From Leptolyngbya sp. FACHB-60 (GTDB lineage Bacteria; Cyanobacteriota; Cyanobacteriia; Phormidesmidales; Phormidesmidaceae): a stretch of 50,563 bases of DNA. Where the stretch lies: the NCBI RefSeq assembly GCF_014695775.1, contig NZ_JACJOX010000064.1, positions 1 through 50,563 on the forward strand. Reading direction: 5' to 3'. The position numbers were made by a program, and so were the translations under genes. Under the pieces are notes generated by a model. The model was not told where the DNA came from and did not search any database. It worked only from the letters and a program-made list of their open reading frames with translations. Shown here piece after piece: positions 24,692 to 33,334 of the stretch. Every line of letters starts with the position of its first letter. Position 1 is the stretch's first letter.

Positions 24692-25066
24692 TTGTTTAAC
24701 GATACTGAGTCATCGTCTACCCTTTGGACATCTATCCAAGACGCTGCCTTTCGGGTGCTGCAAGTTATTGATGTTCGCCTGGCTTTGGTGATTGGTCTGG
24801 CGGCTTTTATGCTGGCTGTTGGGTTTGACTCTTCGGGCAACAAAGCTGAAGCCGCTGATTTGGCAACCGGCTCATCGCTAGTACCAGTCTCTGTGAGCAT
24901 GGCCGCTGTACCTAGCTCTACTTTTGAGGCCCAGCCCCTCGCTAGCAATGCTCAGCTAGCCACTGCCCGTCGTCTGCATCACGGCAGTTTGACTAGCGCG
25001 ATCATGACCAGCAATCGCTTGACGGAGGCCCACTTCTTCATTGACCTTCCCTCAGAGCATGAGTAG
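24692..25066 (+). CDS. hypothetical single-pass membrane or secreted protein
   Basis: A 124-residue protein if started at TTG 24692, which has GAGGAG seven bases upstream. A GTG at 24635 in the same frame would add 19 residues but lacks a good ribosome-binding site. A hydrophobic segment LALVIGLAAFMLAVGF lies at about residues 30-45, followed by a Ser/Ala-rich stretch and a polar tail ending DLPSEHE. This suggests a membrane anchor or signal sequence with a small extracytoplasmic part. I recognise no family. A 177-codon frame on the other strand overlaps it but has Arg/Thr/Ser-rich shadow composition. I prefer the plus-strand reading because of the coherent membrane segment and the ribosome-binding site. 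Confidence 0.5.
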   Translation: MFNDTESSSTLWTSIQDAAFRVLQVIDVRLALVIGLAAFMLAVGFDSSGNKAEAADLATGSSLVPVSVSMAAVPSSTFEAQPLASNAQLATARRLHHGSLTSAIMTSNRLTEAHFFIDLPSEHE

Positions 25067-25239
25067 GCAACCTGTTGCCGTAATACACAGGGACTCATGA
25101 CAACCAAATATACTGACTGCGCTGAGGGCTAAAATATTATGTTGGCCCCCAGCGTTGTTTAGTTTAAGCATCTCCTGGCATGGGCTTCGTTGCTCGGTTC
25201 GTTTGTTTGCTTTGATTCTCTTCACGTCGGCACATTCCT

Positions 25240-27345
25240 ATGACCTCCTCCATTCGCTTTCTCATGTGCGCCCCCCATCACTACGAGGTGGATTACGTCA
25301 TCAACCCCTGGATGGAGGGCAACATTCACCGCTCGTCGATTGAAGCCGCCCAAGAGCAGTGGCAAAGCCTCTACCAAATCATTGCCGATCGCGCCGATGT
25401 CAATCTGGTCAAGCCTCAGCAGGGCTGGCCCGACATGGTGTTTACCGCCAATGCCGGGCTGATCTTGGGCAATCAGGTGGTGCTCAGCCGCTTTCTGCAC
25501 CCCGAGCGTCAGGGCGAGGAGCCCTTCTTTAAAGAATGGTTTGAAGCCCAAGGTCACCAGGTGTTTACCCTGCCTCCCGATCTGCCCTTTGAAGGTGCAG
25601 GCGATGCCCTGCTCGACCGCGAGGGGCGCTGGCTGTGGGCAGGCTACGGCTTTCGCACCGAGCTAGACTCCCACGGGCTGGTGGCCGAGTGGCTAAACAT
25701 CGAAGTACTGTCGCTGCACCTGATGGATGAGCGCTTTTACCATCTCGATACCTGTTTTTGCCCACTGACCGGCGGCTATCTGCTCTACTACCCTCCCGCC
25801 TTTGACGCCTATTCAAATCGGCTGATTGAGCTGCGGGTGCCCCCCGAAAAGCGCATTGCTATTGACGAGCCCGATGCTATCAACTTCGCCTGCAACTCGG
25901 TGAATGTCGATCGCATCGTAATCATGAATAAGGCCAGCGATGAGCTGAAGACACAGCTGGCCGATGTGGGCTTTGAGGTGGTAGAAACGCCCCTAACCGA
26001 GTTTCTCAAGGCCGGGGGTGCCGCCAAGTGCCTCACCCTGCGCGTCACCGAGCCCTGGCACCCCGAACCCGCCGGAGAAAAGGGAATCATCGCTCGCACC
26101 GTCACCATGACCGGCCACCTGCTCGACTCTGGCCTGGTCAGCCGGGCGCTGGATTTGGTGATGGAGGGCGGCGGCAGCTTCCAGGTGCTGAATTTTGATC
26201 TGGGCGAGCAGCGCCAGAGCACCTCATCGGCAGAAATTCGCGTCTCGGCCCCCGATCGCGAGGTGATGGACGAGATCATGGCCCAGCTGATCGACCTGGG
26301 TGCAGTAGCGCTGCCTGAAGAACAGCAGGATGCCCACCTGGTGGCCATTACCCAGGCCGGGGTTGCCCCCGACGACTTCTACAGTTCCACCATTTACCCC
26401 ACCGAGGTGCGGGTGCGAGGCCAGTGGGTGCGGGTGCAGGGCCAGCGCATGGATGGCGTCATTGTGGTGTCGGAGTCTGAACCGGTGGCTGGCTGCAAGC
26501 TACTGCGTGACCTGGCAGTGGGCGACCAGGTGATTGTCGGCTATGACGGCATTCGCAGCGTGCGCAGCACCAAGGACCGCAGCCGTGCCGCCGCCATCAC
26601 CGAAGAATTTAGCTTTATGGGCTCGGGGGTCTCTAGCGAGCGCCGGGTCGAGCTGATTGTCGAACAGGTAGCTTGGGATCTGCGCCGTCTGCGTGACCAG
26701 GGCGGCAAGGTGGCTGTAGTGGCTGGCCCGGTAGTGATTCACACGGGCGGCGGCGACCACCTGGGGCGGCTGATTCGCGAGGGCTATGTGCAGGCGCTGC
26801 TGGGGGGCAATGCGATCGCCGTCCACGACATCGAGCAGGCCATGCTGGGCACCTCCCTGGGGGTTGACATGAAGCAGGGCACCTCAGTGCGCGGCGGTCA
26901 CCGTCACCACCTGCGGGCAATCAACAGCATTCGCCGCTGCGGCAGCATCGCCAACGCGGTCGAGCAGGGCGTGCTGACTCGCGGCGTGCTCTACGAGTGC
27001 GTCAAGCACGATGTGCCCTTCTCCCTAGCCGGTTCCATTCGCGACGACGGCCCCCTGCCCGACACTAAGATGGATCTGCTCGCCGCCCAGGCTGAGTACG
27101 CCCAGCTGATTGAAGGCTGCGACCTGATTCTCATGCTGTCGACGATGCTGCATGCGATCGGCGTCGGCAACATGACCCCCTCAGGCGTGAAGATGGTCTG
27201 CGTTGACATCAACCCTGCCGTGGTGACGAAGCTGGCCGATCGCGGTTCGCTAGAGTCTACCGGGGTGGTGACCGATGTGGGTCTGTTCCTCAGCCTGCTA
27301 GTGAAGCAGCTCGACAAGCTCACCCAGCGCCACGTGATGGCTTAG
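25240..27345 (+). CDS. argZ: arginine dihydrolase ArgZ/AgrE with C-terminal LOR/SDH (ornithine cyclodeaminase-like) domain
   Basis: A 701-residue bifunctional protein. The N-terminal domain (about 1-280) is the guanidine-modifying arginine dihydrolase, which converts arginine to ornithine, CO2 and ammonia. Asn71 in FTANAGLIL, His168 in FYHLDTCFCPL and Cys264 in AAKCLTL fit the catalytic positions I remember for Synechocystis ArgZ. The C-terminal part (about 285-701) is the LOR/SDH and ornithine cyclodeaminase-like domain (TVTMTGHLLDSGLVSRALD; GNAIAVHDIEQAMLGTSLG), which in the Anabaena homologue AgrE turns ornithine into proline. It works in the cytoplasm to recover nitrogen from arginine and cyanophycin. 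Length is normal (AgrE is about 703). It is a single gene with its own terminator. Confidence 0.95.
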   Translation: MTSSIRFLMCAPHHYEVDYVINPWMEGNIHRSSIEAAQEQWQSLYQIIADRADVNLVKPQQGWPDMVFTANAGLILGNQVVLSRFLHPERQGEEPFFKEWFEAQGHQVFTLPPDLPFEGAGDALLDREGRWLWAGYGFRTELDSHGLVAEWLNIEVLSLHLMDERFYHLDTCFCPLTGGYLLYYPPAFDAYSNRLIELRVPPEKRIAIDEPDAINFACNSVNVDRIVIMNKASDELKTQLADVGFEVVETPLTEFLKAGGAAKCLTLRVTEPWHPEPAGEKGIIARTVTMTGHLLDSGLVSRALDLVMEGGGSFQVLNFDLGEQRQSTSSAEIRVSAPDREVMDEIMAQLIDLGAVALPEEQQDAHLVAITQAGVAPDDFYSSTIYPTEVRVRGQWVRVQGQRMDGVIVVSESEPVAGCKLLRDLAVGDQVIVGYDGIRSVRSTKDRSRAAAITEEFSFMGSGVSSERRVELIVEQVAWDLRRLRDQGGKVAVVAGPVVIHTGGGDHLGRLIREGYVQALLGGNAIAVHDIEQAMLGTSLGVDMKQGTSVRGGHRHHLRAINSIRRCGSIANAVEQGVLTRGVLYECVKHDVPFSLAGSIRDDGPLPDTKMDLLAAQAEYAQLIEGCDLILMLSTMLHAIGVGNMTPSGVKMVCVDINPAVVTKLADRGSLESTGVVTDVGLFLSLLVKQLDKLTQRHVMA

Positions 27346-27359
27346 CTATAGAGGGCTAT

Positions 27360-27406
27360 AAAATCAGCGTCCTAAACCTATTTCAGGCTTGGGGCGCTGA
27401 TTTTTT
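27360..27406 (+). terminator. terminator after argZ
   Basis: AAAATCAGCG at 27360-27369 pairs perfectly with CGCTGATTTT at 27395-27404; the T run reaches 27406. It lies 14 bases after the argZ stop. The A-rich left arm means it may also terminate the convergent gene that ends at 27419. Confidence 0.85.
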
Positions 27407-27418
27407 AAATTGAATGAT

Positions 27419-27862
27419 TTAATCGTCAATCCATCTTGGATTGCCTAAAGCTCCATAGTTAGCCTCACAAGTTGTTTTATAAATCTCTAGAGTCATTTGG
27501 AGAATCAGGTGATCTGAATCACTGATTGAATCGTCTTCTTTTATCAACTTATCAATAAGCTCCGTCCTGAGCTCACCCGCGTACATTGCCGTTAAAGCAA
27601 TAGCATCGTTCTCTTGCCGGTGAGTAAGGTACTTTCCAGACTTCGTGAAGATTTGTTCGTTAGTAACAAAATCAAGCGTTCTATACAAAGATTCGGCTTG
27701 CATAAAGAGGCTTCGTACAGCTTGATAAGCAACACCTTTCTGGCCTTCTACGCTGATTTTGTCTTTTACGGCTTCATAGAATTGATTGGCATTTGGTTTC
27801 ATTGTCTTGGGGTTGAAGTATTTCACTTTTACTTCTCCTAGAGCAAAATAAAACTGTGTCAA
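27419..27862 (-). CDS. hypothetical protein, AT-rich gene
   Basis: A 147-residue soluble protein beginning MTQFYFALGEVKVKYFNP, with a later in-frame ATG at residue 21. It is mostly helical in appearance: ANQFYEAVKDKISVEGQ, AVRSLFMQAESLYRTLDF, IALTAMYAGELRTELIDKLI, LILQMTLEIYKTTCEANYG. I do not recognise the family. Codon use is clearly richer in A and T than in the flanking argZ and ftsY, and HIP1 copies are absent from it, which suggests recent acquisition. No transposase, integrase or toxin partner is adjacent. It is convergent with argZ and shares the terminator region, and lies 80 bases upstream of nothing on its own strand. Confidence 0.75.
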   Translation of the reverse strand: MTQFYFALGEVKVKYFNPKTMKPNANQFYEAVKDKISVEGQKGVAYQAVRSLFMQAESLYRTLDFVTNEQIFTKSGKYLTHRQENDAIALTAMYAGELRTELIDKLIKEDDSISDSDHLILQMTLEIYKTTCEANYGALGNPRWIDD

Positions 27863-27942
27863 TATTACCCATCAACCGGCCCGCTAATCTGCAAACCAGA
27901 AATTAGAAGCCAACAAACCTGCCGCTTTTAGATTTGAAAAGC

Positions 27943-29598
27943 TTAACCACTTACCAGGGCTTCGACAAACTCGTAGCTGGAGAAGGGTCGCAGATCTTCA
28001 ATGCCTTCCCCGGCGCCGATAAAGCGAATGGGTAAGCCCAGCTGCTCGACCACCGCTAGAGCGACGCCGCCTTTCGCGGTACCGTCAAGCTTGGTGAGCA
28101 CTACACCGCTGAGATTGGCGGCTTCGGCAAAGACTTCCGCTTGGCGCAGGCCGTTTTGGCCCAGGGTGGCATCAAGCACGAGTAGGGCTTCCACCTGGGC
28201 ATCGGGGGCTTTTTTGTCAATGATGCGGCGAATCTTGGCCAACTCATCCATCAGGTTCTTTTTGTTTTGCAGGCGACCGGCGGTATCGACCAGCAGCAGC
28301 TCAATATTGCGAGATTGTGAGGCGGCGATCGCGTCATAGACCACCGCTGCCGGGTCGGTGTTTTGCCCGGGGTTGGCAATCACCTCTACATTGCTGCGGG
28401 CACCCCAGGTTTTGACCTGCTCGACGGCGGCGGCACGAAAGGTGTCGGCGGCAGCAATCAAGGTGTTATAGCCCGACTTTTTGGCAATGTGAGCCAGCTT
28501 GCCGATGGTGGTGGTTTTGCCCGCGCCGTTGACCCCGGTCATCAGCCAGATGTTGAAGCTGCCCTTTTCGGGAGTAAACGCCAGGTTGTGGGAGTCGGCC
28601 AGGGGCGCATCAAGCATGTCTCGCAGAATGGATTTGAGGTAGGCGATCGCCTGATCGGGCGGCAGCACCTCCTGGCGCATGCGGGCTTGCAGCGCCTCAA
28701 TCACTTTGTCGGTGGCGGCAACGCCCACATCGGCCTGCAACAGCAGAGCCTCAATTTCCATCACCGCGTCGTCATTGAGCGGCCCCTGGCCCACGATCGC
28801 CTTGAGCTGGTTGACCAGGCCAAGGCGGGTTTTATTCAATCCCTGGCGCAGTTTGTTGAGCCAGGTAATTTCTTCGGCAGAGATGTCGTCGGGGCGGCGA
28901 CCTTGAGCGGCAAGGACTTCTGCCGACCAGAGAAAGGCTTCGTCGAGGTCGATATCGGGCAGGACGGGAGCGGGCGGCGCAGTGACGGCAGCCACGGGTG
29001 CAGGCTCGGGTTCTGCGATCGCCATTGCCTCTAGCTGGGCCAAACGGTGCTGGCGCTCTTCCTCCGTCTGCGCCCAAAAGGGACGGGGGGTCGCGGGTTC
29101 GGGTGCAGGTTCTGGCTCCGGCTCGGGCTTCACCGCAGCTGGTTCCTCAGTCGGGACTTCAGCTTCGGCAGCGGGTTCGACGACAGAAGGTTCTACGGCA
29201 GATTCAGCGATTTCTAGGGATTCTGAAATGGCCGCATCTGTCTCAGCGTCCAATGTTTCCGCTGGTTCTGCAATCTCAGTCTCAACGACTGGCTCATCAG
29301 CGACAGACACTTCACTGGCTTCAGCATCAGCCTCCTCCACCTCAGCCGCTGCCTCTTCTGCCGCTTCAGCGGGTGCTGTTTCGGCAACTGCATCTTCGGT
29401 CTTGACCTCAGCCTGCTGTTTTTGAATGTTTTGGTAGGCCGCCTTGGCCCACTTCAAATAGTCTTCTGACGAGAGCTGCGGGGTGGCTGGGGCAGGGGCT
29501 TGAGCGGGTTCCGGGGCTTTAGCCTCGTCCTTTTTAGCATCAGCATCGGCGCTGTTAGACTTGTCGAAACCGCGCTGAAACCAATTGAACCCAGCCAT
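27943..29598 (-). CDS. ftsY: signal recognition particle receptor FtsY
   Basis: A 551-residue SRP GTPase receptor that brings ribosome-SRP complexes to the membrane translocon. The acidic, Glu/Ala/Pro-rich A region spans about 1-200 and is long for the family. The N domain (about 225-310) contains LNKLRQGLNKTRLGLVNQL. The G domain has the P-loop TGVNGAGKTTTIGKLAH, then AAADTFRAAAVEQ, LLVDTAGRLQNKKNLMDEL and the TKLD motif in VVLTKLDGTAKGG. I start at ATG 29598 (MAGFNWFQRGFD), the conserved cyanobacterial N-terminus. The open frame continues 26 codons upstream without support. It lies downstream of nusB and the DUF502 gene on the same strand, a common cyanobacterial order. Confidence 0.97.
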   Translation of the reverse strand: MAGFNWFQRGFDKSNSADADAKKDEAKAPEPAQAPAPATPQLSSEDYLKWAKAAYQNIQKQQAEVKTEDAVAETAPAEAAEEAAAEVEEADAEASEVSVADEPVVETEIAEPAETLDAETDAAISESLEIAESAVEPSVVEPAAEAEVPTEEPAAVKPEPEPEPAPEPATPRPFWAQTEEERQHRLAQLEAMAIAEPEPAPVAAVTAPPAPVLPDIDLDEAFLWSAEVLAAQGRRPDDISAEEITWLNKLRQGLNKTRLGLVNQLKAIVGQGPLNDDAVMEIEALLLQADVGVAATDKVIEALQARMRQEVLPPDQAIAYLKSILRDMLDAPLADSHNLAFTPEKGSFNIWLMTGVNGAGKTTTIGKLAHIAKKSGYNTLIAAADTFRAAAVEQVKTWGARSNVEVIANPGQNTDPAAVVYDAIAASQSRNIELLLVDTAGRLQNKKNLMDELAKIRRIIDKKAPDAQVEALLVLDATLGQNGLRQAEVFAEAANLSGVVLTKLDGTAKGGVALAVVEQLGLPIRFIGAGEGIEDLRPFSSYEFVEALVSG

Positions 29599-29770
29599 AT
29601 CAGAGCTACCTTGGACGTTGTTACTGTTGTTAATAGTATCGTTCTCAGGGCAAACCACGGGTACGTTCATCCACACCCGACCAGAGCTTAAGACTCACCA
29701 GAATCCAGCTAACTCAGCCCGCTGCTAGCCCCTTACCCATCCACCCCCTACCCCTCTTTCTACCCACTCC

Positions 29771-30415
29771 CTACACAACGGGACTATCGGCCTCTACTTC
29801 CACTTCATCCCCTCGGCTCACCACTCGGCGCAGCACGCCGTTGATAAAGCGGTAGCCGTCGTCGTCGCTGTAGCGCTTAGCCAGTTCTACCGCTTCGTTG
29901 ATGGCGACTCGATCGGGGGTACCCAGGTAATTCATTTCGACCACGGCCAGGCGCAGAATGTCGCGATCGATGCGGGGTAGGCGCTTTAGGTTCCACGCCA
30001 CCATCGCTTCGTCAAGAATGCTGTCGACCTGGGACTGGTGTTTAGCGGTGTTGGTGAGCAGCTCCAGAGCAAAGGCTTCGATCTCAGACTGGTTGCTAAG
30101 GCGAATAAACTCGGGCAGCTCTACTGCGTGGGCCAGCCGGTTGATGGCGGTCTGGGTGAGAGCGATCGCCTCTTCGACCATGGCCCGGCCCTTCTCAACG
30201 TCGCTAGCACGGGTGCCGCTGTCAACCAGGTGCTGGTTGCCGCGCTTCAGCTCATCGGAGGCAGTTTCAAGGGCGTCTTTGGCCTCGGCGGTCAGGGTTT
30301 GAATGGCCGCCAGCAGCAGTTTTTCAAAGTCTGGGGGCGCCAGTCTGCCGGGCTTGTCAGAAAGCTGGCTGAGGCCCAGTAGGGCCAACTCGCGGGCCAT
30401 ACGGCGAGCTTGCAT
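29771..30415 (-). CDS. nusB: transcription antitermination factor NusB
   Basis: A 214-residue NusB. MQARRMARELALLGLSQL is the N-terminal RNA-binding signature, and VELPEFIRLSNQSEIEAFALELL with LPRIDRDILRLAVVEMNYL, AINEAVELAKRYSDDDGYRFINGVL completes the all-helical fold. NusB with NusE binds boxA RNA and prevents early termination in rRNA operons. It is longer than the E. coli protein because of an inserted helical segment at about 45-95, usual in cyanobacteria. It sits between the DUF502 gene (115 bases upstream) and ftsY (about 170 bases downstream), all on the minus strand. Confidence 0.96.
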   Translation of the reverse strand: MQARRMARELALLGLSQLSDKPGRLAPPDFEKLLLAAIQTLTAEAKDALETASDELKRGNQHLVDSGTRASDVEKGRAMVEEAIALTQTAINRLAHAVELPEFIRLSNQSEIEAFALELLTNTAKHQSQVDSILDEAMVAWNLKRLPRIDRDILRLAVVEMNYLGTPDRVAINEAVELAKRYSDDDGYRFINGVLRRVVSRGDEVEVEADSPVV

Positions 30416-30530
30416 AGATCATGTCTCCCAGAAGCGGCGGTGCAGGGTCTTCCCAAGGCAAAACTGACCCGGCGAAGTTTTACGCACACCGACGGCCAAC
30501 CTCACCCCAGGGCTAGAACCAGGCTATATC

Positions 30531-31376
30531 TTAGCAATCTTCGTCTACCGGCAAGACGGAAAGTTGCTGGGGATAGTCGGCCAGGTCGGGGGTGAGTTCA
30601 GAGATGCCTCGATCCAGAGCCATGGGGGCTGTAGATTGACCTTCGTTGGCTATAGATACGACGCGATCGGATGGAACCGCCGCCGCCAGGTTTGGCCCAA
30701 CAATACCGCCCGAGAGAATCAGCTTGAAGGCGTCTTCAATCGATATCGACAGGTTGACGACGTCGCTTTCAGGCACGATGGCATACCAGCCGCTGGTGGG
30801 GTTAGGGGTTGTAGGCACAAAAATGCTCAGCATCTGGGGGGTCGCCGTAGCCGTAGCCGTCATGGCTCCGGTGACAAAAGCAACTGCCCAAATACCCCGA
30901 CGGGGATACTCCACCAACACGGCGCGCCGAAACCGCGTACTAGAGTCTTGAAAAACGGTTTGCAACAGCTGTTGCAGCGTTTTGTACACCGACCCCGCCA
31001 AAGGAATTGACTGCACTACCTTTTCGCCCACATCCAGCAGCCAGCGACCGGCGATGTTGCGGGCCATCAGGCCAATAATCAAAATGGCCAACAGGGGCAC
31101 CGATAGGCCAATCAGCAGGTTAATCAGGTCGAGCAAAAAAGGGTTGAGGCCATCAAAGGGAGTCAGCTGCTTGGGAAATCGGGTGAGCAACCGCACTACC
31201 CAGGCCGAAATGGTGATCGCCAACCAGATGGTAGTTGCCAGGGGAATAACCACCACCAGGCCGGCAATTAGATCGTTTTTGAGGTCTTGCTTGATCTTTT
31301 GCAGCACAGGGACCTCAGGGTGATCGGGGCTGGAGAGAGGAGGCTTGTTGAGGGTAGGCGAACCGTTTAAGTCCAT
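30531..31376 (-). CDS. DUF502 family membrane protein
   Basis: A 281-residue protein with two hydrophobic segments: LIAGLVVVIPLATTIWLAIT at about 36-55, and LLIGLSVPLLAILIIGLMA at about 87-105. The conserved cytoplasmic or lumenal part has VQSIPLAGSVYKTLQQLLQTV and SIFVPTTPNPTSGWYAIVP, with EDAFKLILSGG, which define DUF502. Its function is unknown; plant relatives are the LAZY1-like COV (continuous vascular ring) proteins. The first 25 residues are polar and Pro-rich. It is first in the leftward DUF502-nusB-ftsY block, an arrangement that recurs in cyanobacteria and may reflect a shared promoter rather than a shared function. Confidence 0.92.
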   Translation of the reverse strand: MDLNGSPTLNKPPLSSPDHPEVPVLQKIKQDLKNDLIAGLVVVIPLATTIWLAITISAWVVRLLTRFPKQLTPFDGLNPFLLDLINLLIGLSVPLLAILIIGLMARNIAGRWLLDVGEKVVQSIPLAGSVYKTLQQLLQTVFQDSSTRFRRAVLVEYPRRGIWAVAFVTGAMTATATATPQMLSIFVPTTPNPTSGWYAIVPESDVVNLSISIEDAFKLILSGGIVGPNLAAAVPSDRVVSIANEGQSTAPMALDRGISELTPDLADYPQQLSVLPVDEDC

Positions 31377-31696
31377 AATCCCAAAATACTAGCTAGGGAT
31401 GGCTGAGGCTGAGCAAGCGGAATAACAGACTGAGCTAGTTTGAAACGAACTTATTTAAGTATGGGCAGCCAGCTAATCTGATCTGCAACGACTTCTAAGG
31501 ACATTGTAAACATTTGTATCGAGAACCGGGCAAAAAGACTGCCCGATCGACTCAAGTCTGGCTTTTATGTTCTTCTATCCTAAAGCAAATGCGTAGCGTA
31601 GCTAACACAATGGCCCGAGGGGCAGGGTTTGAAGGGGCAGGGTTTGAAGTTTAACCACCGGCCTAAGACCCGCTCCGTGAACTTTAATCCCTTGGC
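31377..31696. other. intergenic region with short repeats
   Basis: Between mgtE and the DUF502 gene, both leftward. A small hairpin CGGGCA...TGCCCG lies at 31527-31545 without a T tract. A CGTAGCGTAGC motif near 31593 is of the kind common between cyanobacterial genes. A tandem repeat is listed separately. No gene is seen. The promoter of the DUF502 gene should be in the left part. Confidence 0.4.
31619..31648. repeat. two tandem 15-base repeats
   Basis: GGGGCAGGGTTTGAA occurs twice in direct succession (31619-31633 and 31634-31648), just after the end of mgtE. It looks like a replication-slippage duplication; no function is apparent. Confidence 0.8.
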
Positions 31697-33094
31697 CTAG
31701 GCCATCCCTAGCATGTAACGGGCCAGGGTGAGGTAAAGCAGCACCCCTAGCACATCGACAATGGTGGTGATGAAGGGGGCTGACATAAGGGCTGGGTCTA
31801 ATTTCAGGGCGTCGAATAGCAGGGGCAAGGCGCCTCCAGCAGTAGAGGCCAAAATGGAGATAGCGACCAGGCTAATGCCCACGGTGATTGCAATGGCTGG
31901 GTTGCCCTGGAGAACGTAGGCCCAGACGGTGACCACCGCCCCTAGCATCAGACCTAGAACGGTACCGGCGATCGCCTCCCGGCGAATTACCGAGAGGGCC
32001 TGCTTAGAGCTAATTTCTTGGGTATTAAGGCCGCGAATTACCACTGTGGATGACTGCGCTCCGACGTTGCCGCCGCTGCCAATCAATAGGGGAATAAACG
32101 CGGCCAGGGCCACTACCTGCTGCAAAATGTCTTGCTGACTGCTAATGACGGCGGTGGTGGCGGTGTTAGTGACTAGCAAAATCGAGAGCCATACTACCCG
32201 TTTGCGGGCCACATCAAACAGGTTGGCCTGAAAATAGCTATCACCGCCGCTCTGGACGCCGCCCAGGGCGTAGATGTCTTCGGTGGTTTCGGCCTCAATC
32301 ACGTCGATTAGGTCATCGACGGTGATGATGCCCACCAGTCGCTCTTCGGTATCGACCACGGGCACCGCCAGAAAGTCGTAGCGCTGCACCAGGCGGGCAA
32401 CGTCTTCTTGGTCGGCGTCGGTGCGTACCGAGATTACGTCGCGGGTCATCAGGTCACCGATGGTTTGCTCCGGCTGGCCGGTGACTAGGTGCCGCAGCGA
32501 CAGAATGCCGACCATGCGGCGGGCGGCATCGGTGACAAACAGGTAATAGATGGTCTCGCTGACAAAGGCACGGCTGCGGATGTAGTCTAGGGCGCGCAGA
32601 ATCGTCCAGCCTTCCTTGAGGGCCACGTATTCTGGGGTCATAATCCGCCCAGCGGTACCGGCTTCATAGCCCAGCAGTTGTGCGGTGGCCTCGCGCTCTT
32701 GGGGGCTGAGCTGAGATAGCAGGCTGCGCACAAACTTGGCGGGTAGCTCGTCGAAGAGTCTGGCCCGGTCGTCGGGCGACATTTTGTCGACAATGTCGAG
32801 CACGTCCTGGCGCTTAAAATCTTCGATCAGCGCCTGCTGCACGCTGGTGTCGAGGTTTTCGTAGACCTCGATCGCCTCACCTTTGCCCAGCAGCCGAAAG
32901 GCGATCGCCTGCATGGCCTCGGGCAGGTCTTCAATGGCCTCGGCAATATCGGCAGGCTGCACCGGCACCAGCAGCGCTTTGGCCCCTGGCAAATTGCCCT
33001 GCTCCAGCAGCACTTGTAGCTGCGATCGCACTAGCTCTTGCAGCTCCCTACGGTCTACGGCGAGGGTACTTGGTGTATTTTGCGTTTCACTCAA
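31697..33094 (-). CDS. mgtE: magnesium transporter MgtE
   Basis: A 465-residue Mg2+ channel of normal length. The N domain (about 25-145) contains PADIAEAIEDLP and MSPDDRARLFDELPAKFV. Two CBS domains (about 145-270) include MTPEYVALKEGWTILRAL and LMTRDVISVRTDADQED, VGIITVDDLIDVIEAE. The membrane part (about 290-465) has five helices and the pore signature GSGGNVGAQSSTVVIRGL. The N and CBS domains sense intracellular Mg2+ and close the pore. It is in the cytoplasmic membrane. It appears monocistronic, with a 240-base region to the divergent kinase gene on its right that must contain both promoters. Confidence 0.96.
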   Translation of the reverse strand: MSETQNTPSTLAVDRRELQELVRSQLQVLLEQGNLPGAKALLVPVQPADIAEAIEDLPEAMQAIAFRLLGKGEAIEVYENLDTSVQQALIEDFKRQDVLDIVDKMSPDDRARLFDELPAKFVRSLLSQLSPQEREATAQLLGYEAGTAGRIMTPEYVALKEGWTILRALDYIRSRAFVSETIYYLFVTDAARRMVGILSLRHLVTGQPEQTIGDLMTRDVISVRTDADQEDVARLVQRYDFLAVPVVDTEERLVGIITVDDLIDVIEAETTEDIYALGGVQSGGDSYFQANLFDVARKRVVWLSILLVTNTATTAVISSQQDILQQVVALAAFIPLLIGSGGNVGAQSSTVVIRGLNTQEISSKQALSVIRREAIAGTVLGLMLGAVVTVWAYVLQGNPAIAITVGISLVAISILASTAGGALPLLFDALKLDPALMSAPFITTIVDVLGVLLYLTLARYMLGMA

Positions 33095-33334
33095 CGCCTG
33101 TGCCCCAGCTACAACATTGCCTCTAGTCTAGTGGCCTCTGGTCTCGCAGAGAAGTCAAACCATCAGGATTATTCTCTTAACTCCGGCAAAGACAAATGTT
33201 AGAGCTTCAACTGGCCCAATTCGGTGGCCTCAGATAGTCGCCCTAGCCATTGGGCCAGCCGTTGGAATTTAGCCTCAGCAGGATTTTGTCAGCGGCATAA
33301 TAGGGAAGCATAGGCTCCAAATCTTACCCCTGCC

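Noticed and set aside
24415..24948. 177-codon open frame on the minus strand
   Set aside because: Composition is Thr/Ser/Arg-rich without a recognisable domain, and the overlapping plus-strand frame has a membrane segment and a good ribosome-binding site. Not fully excluded.
28363..29034. 223-codon open frame on the plus strand within ftsY
   Set aside because: Antisense shadow of the FtsY N and G domains; ftsY identification is certain.
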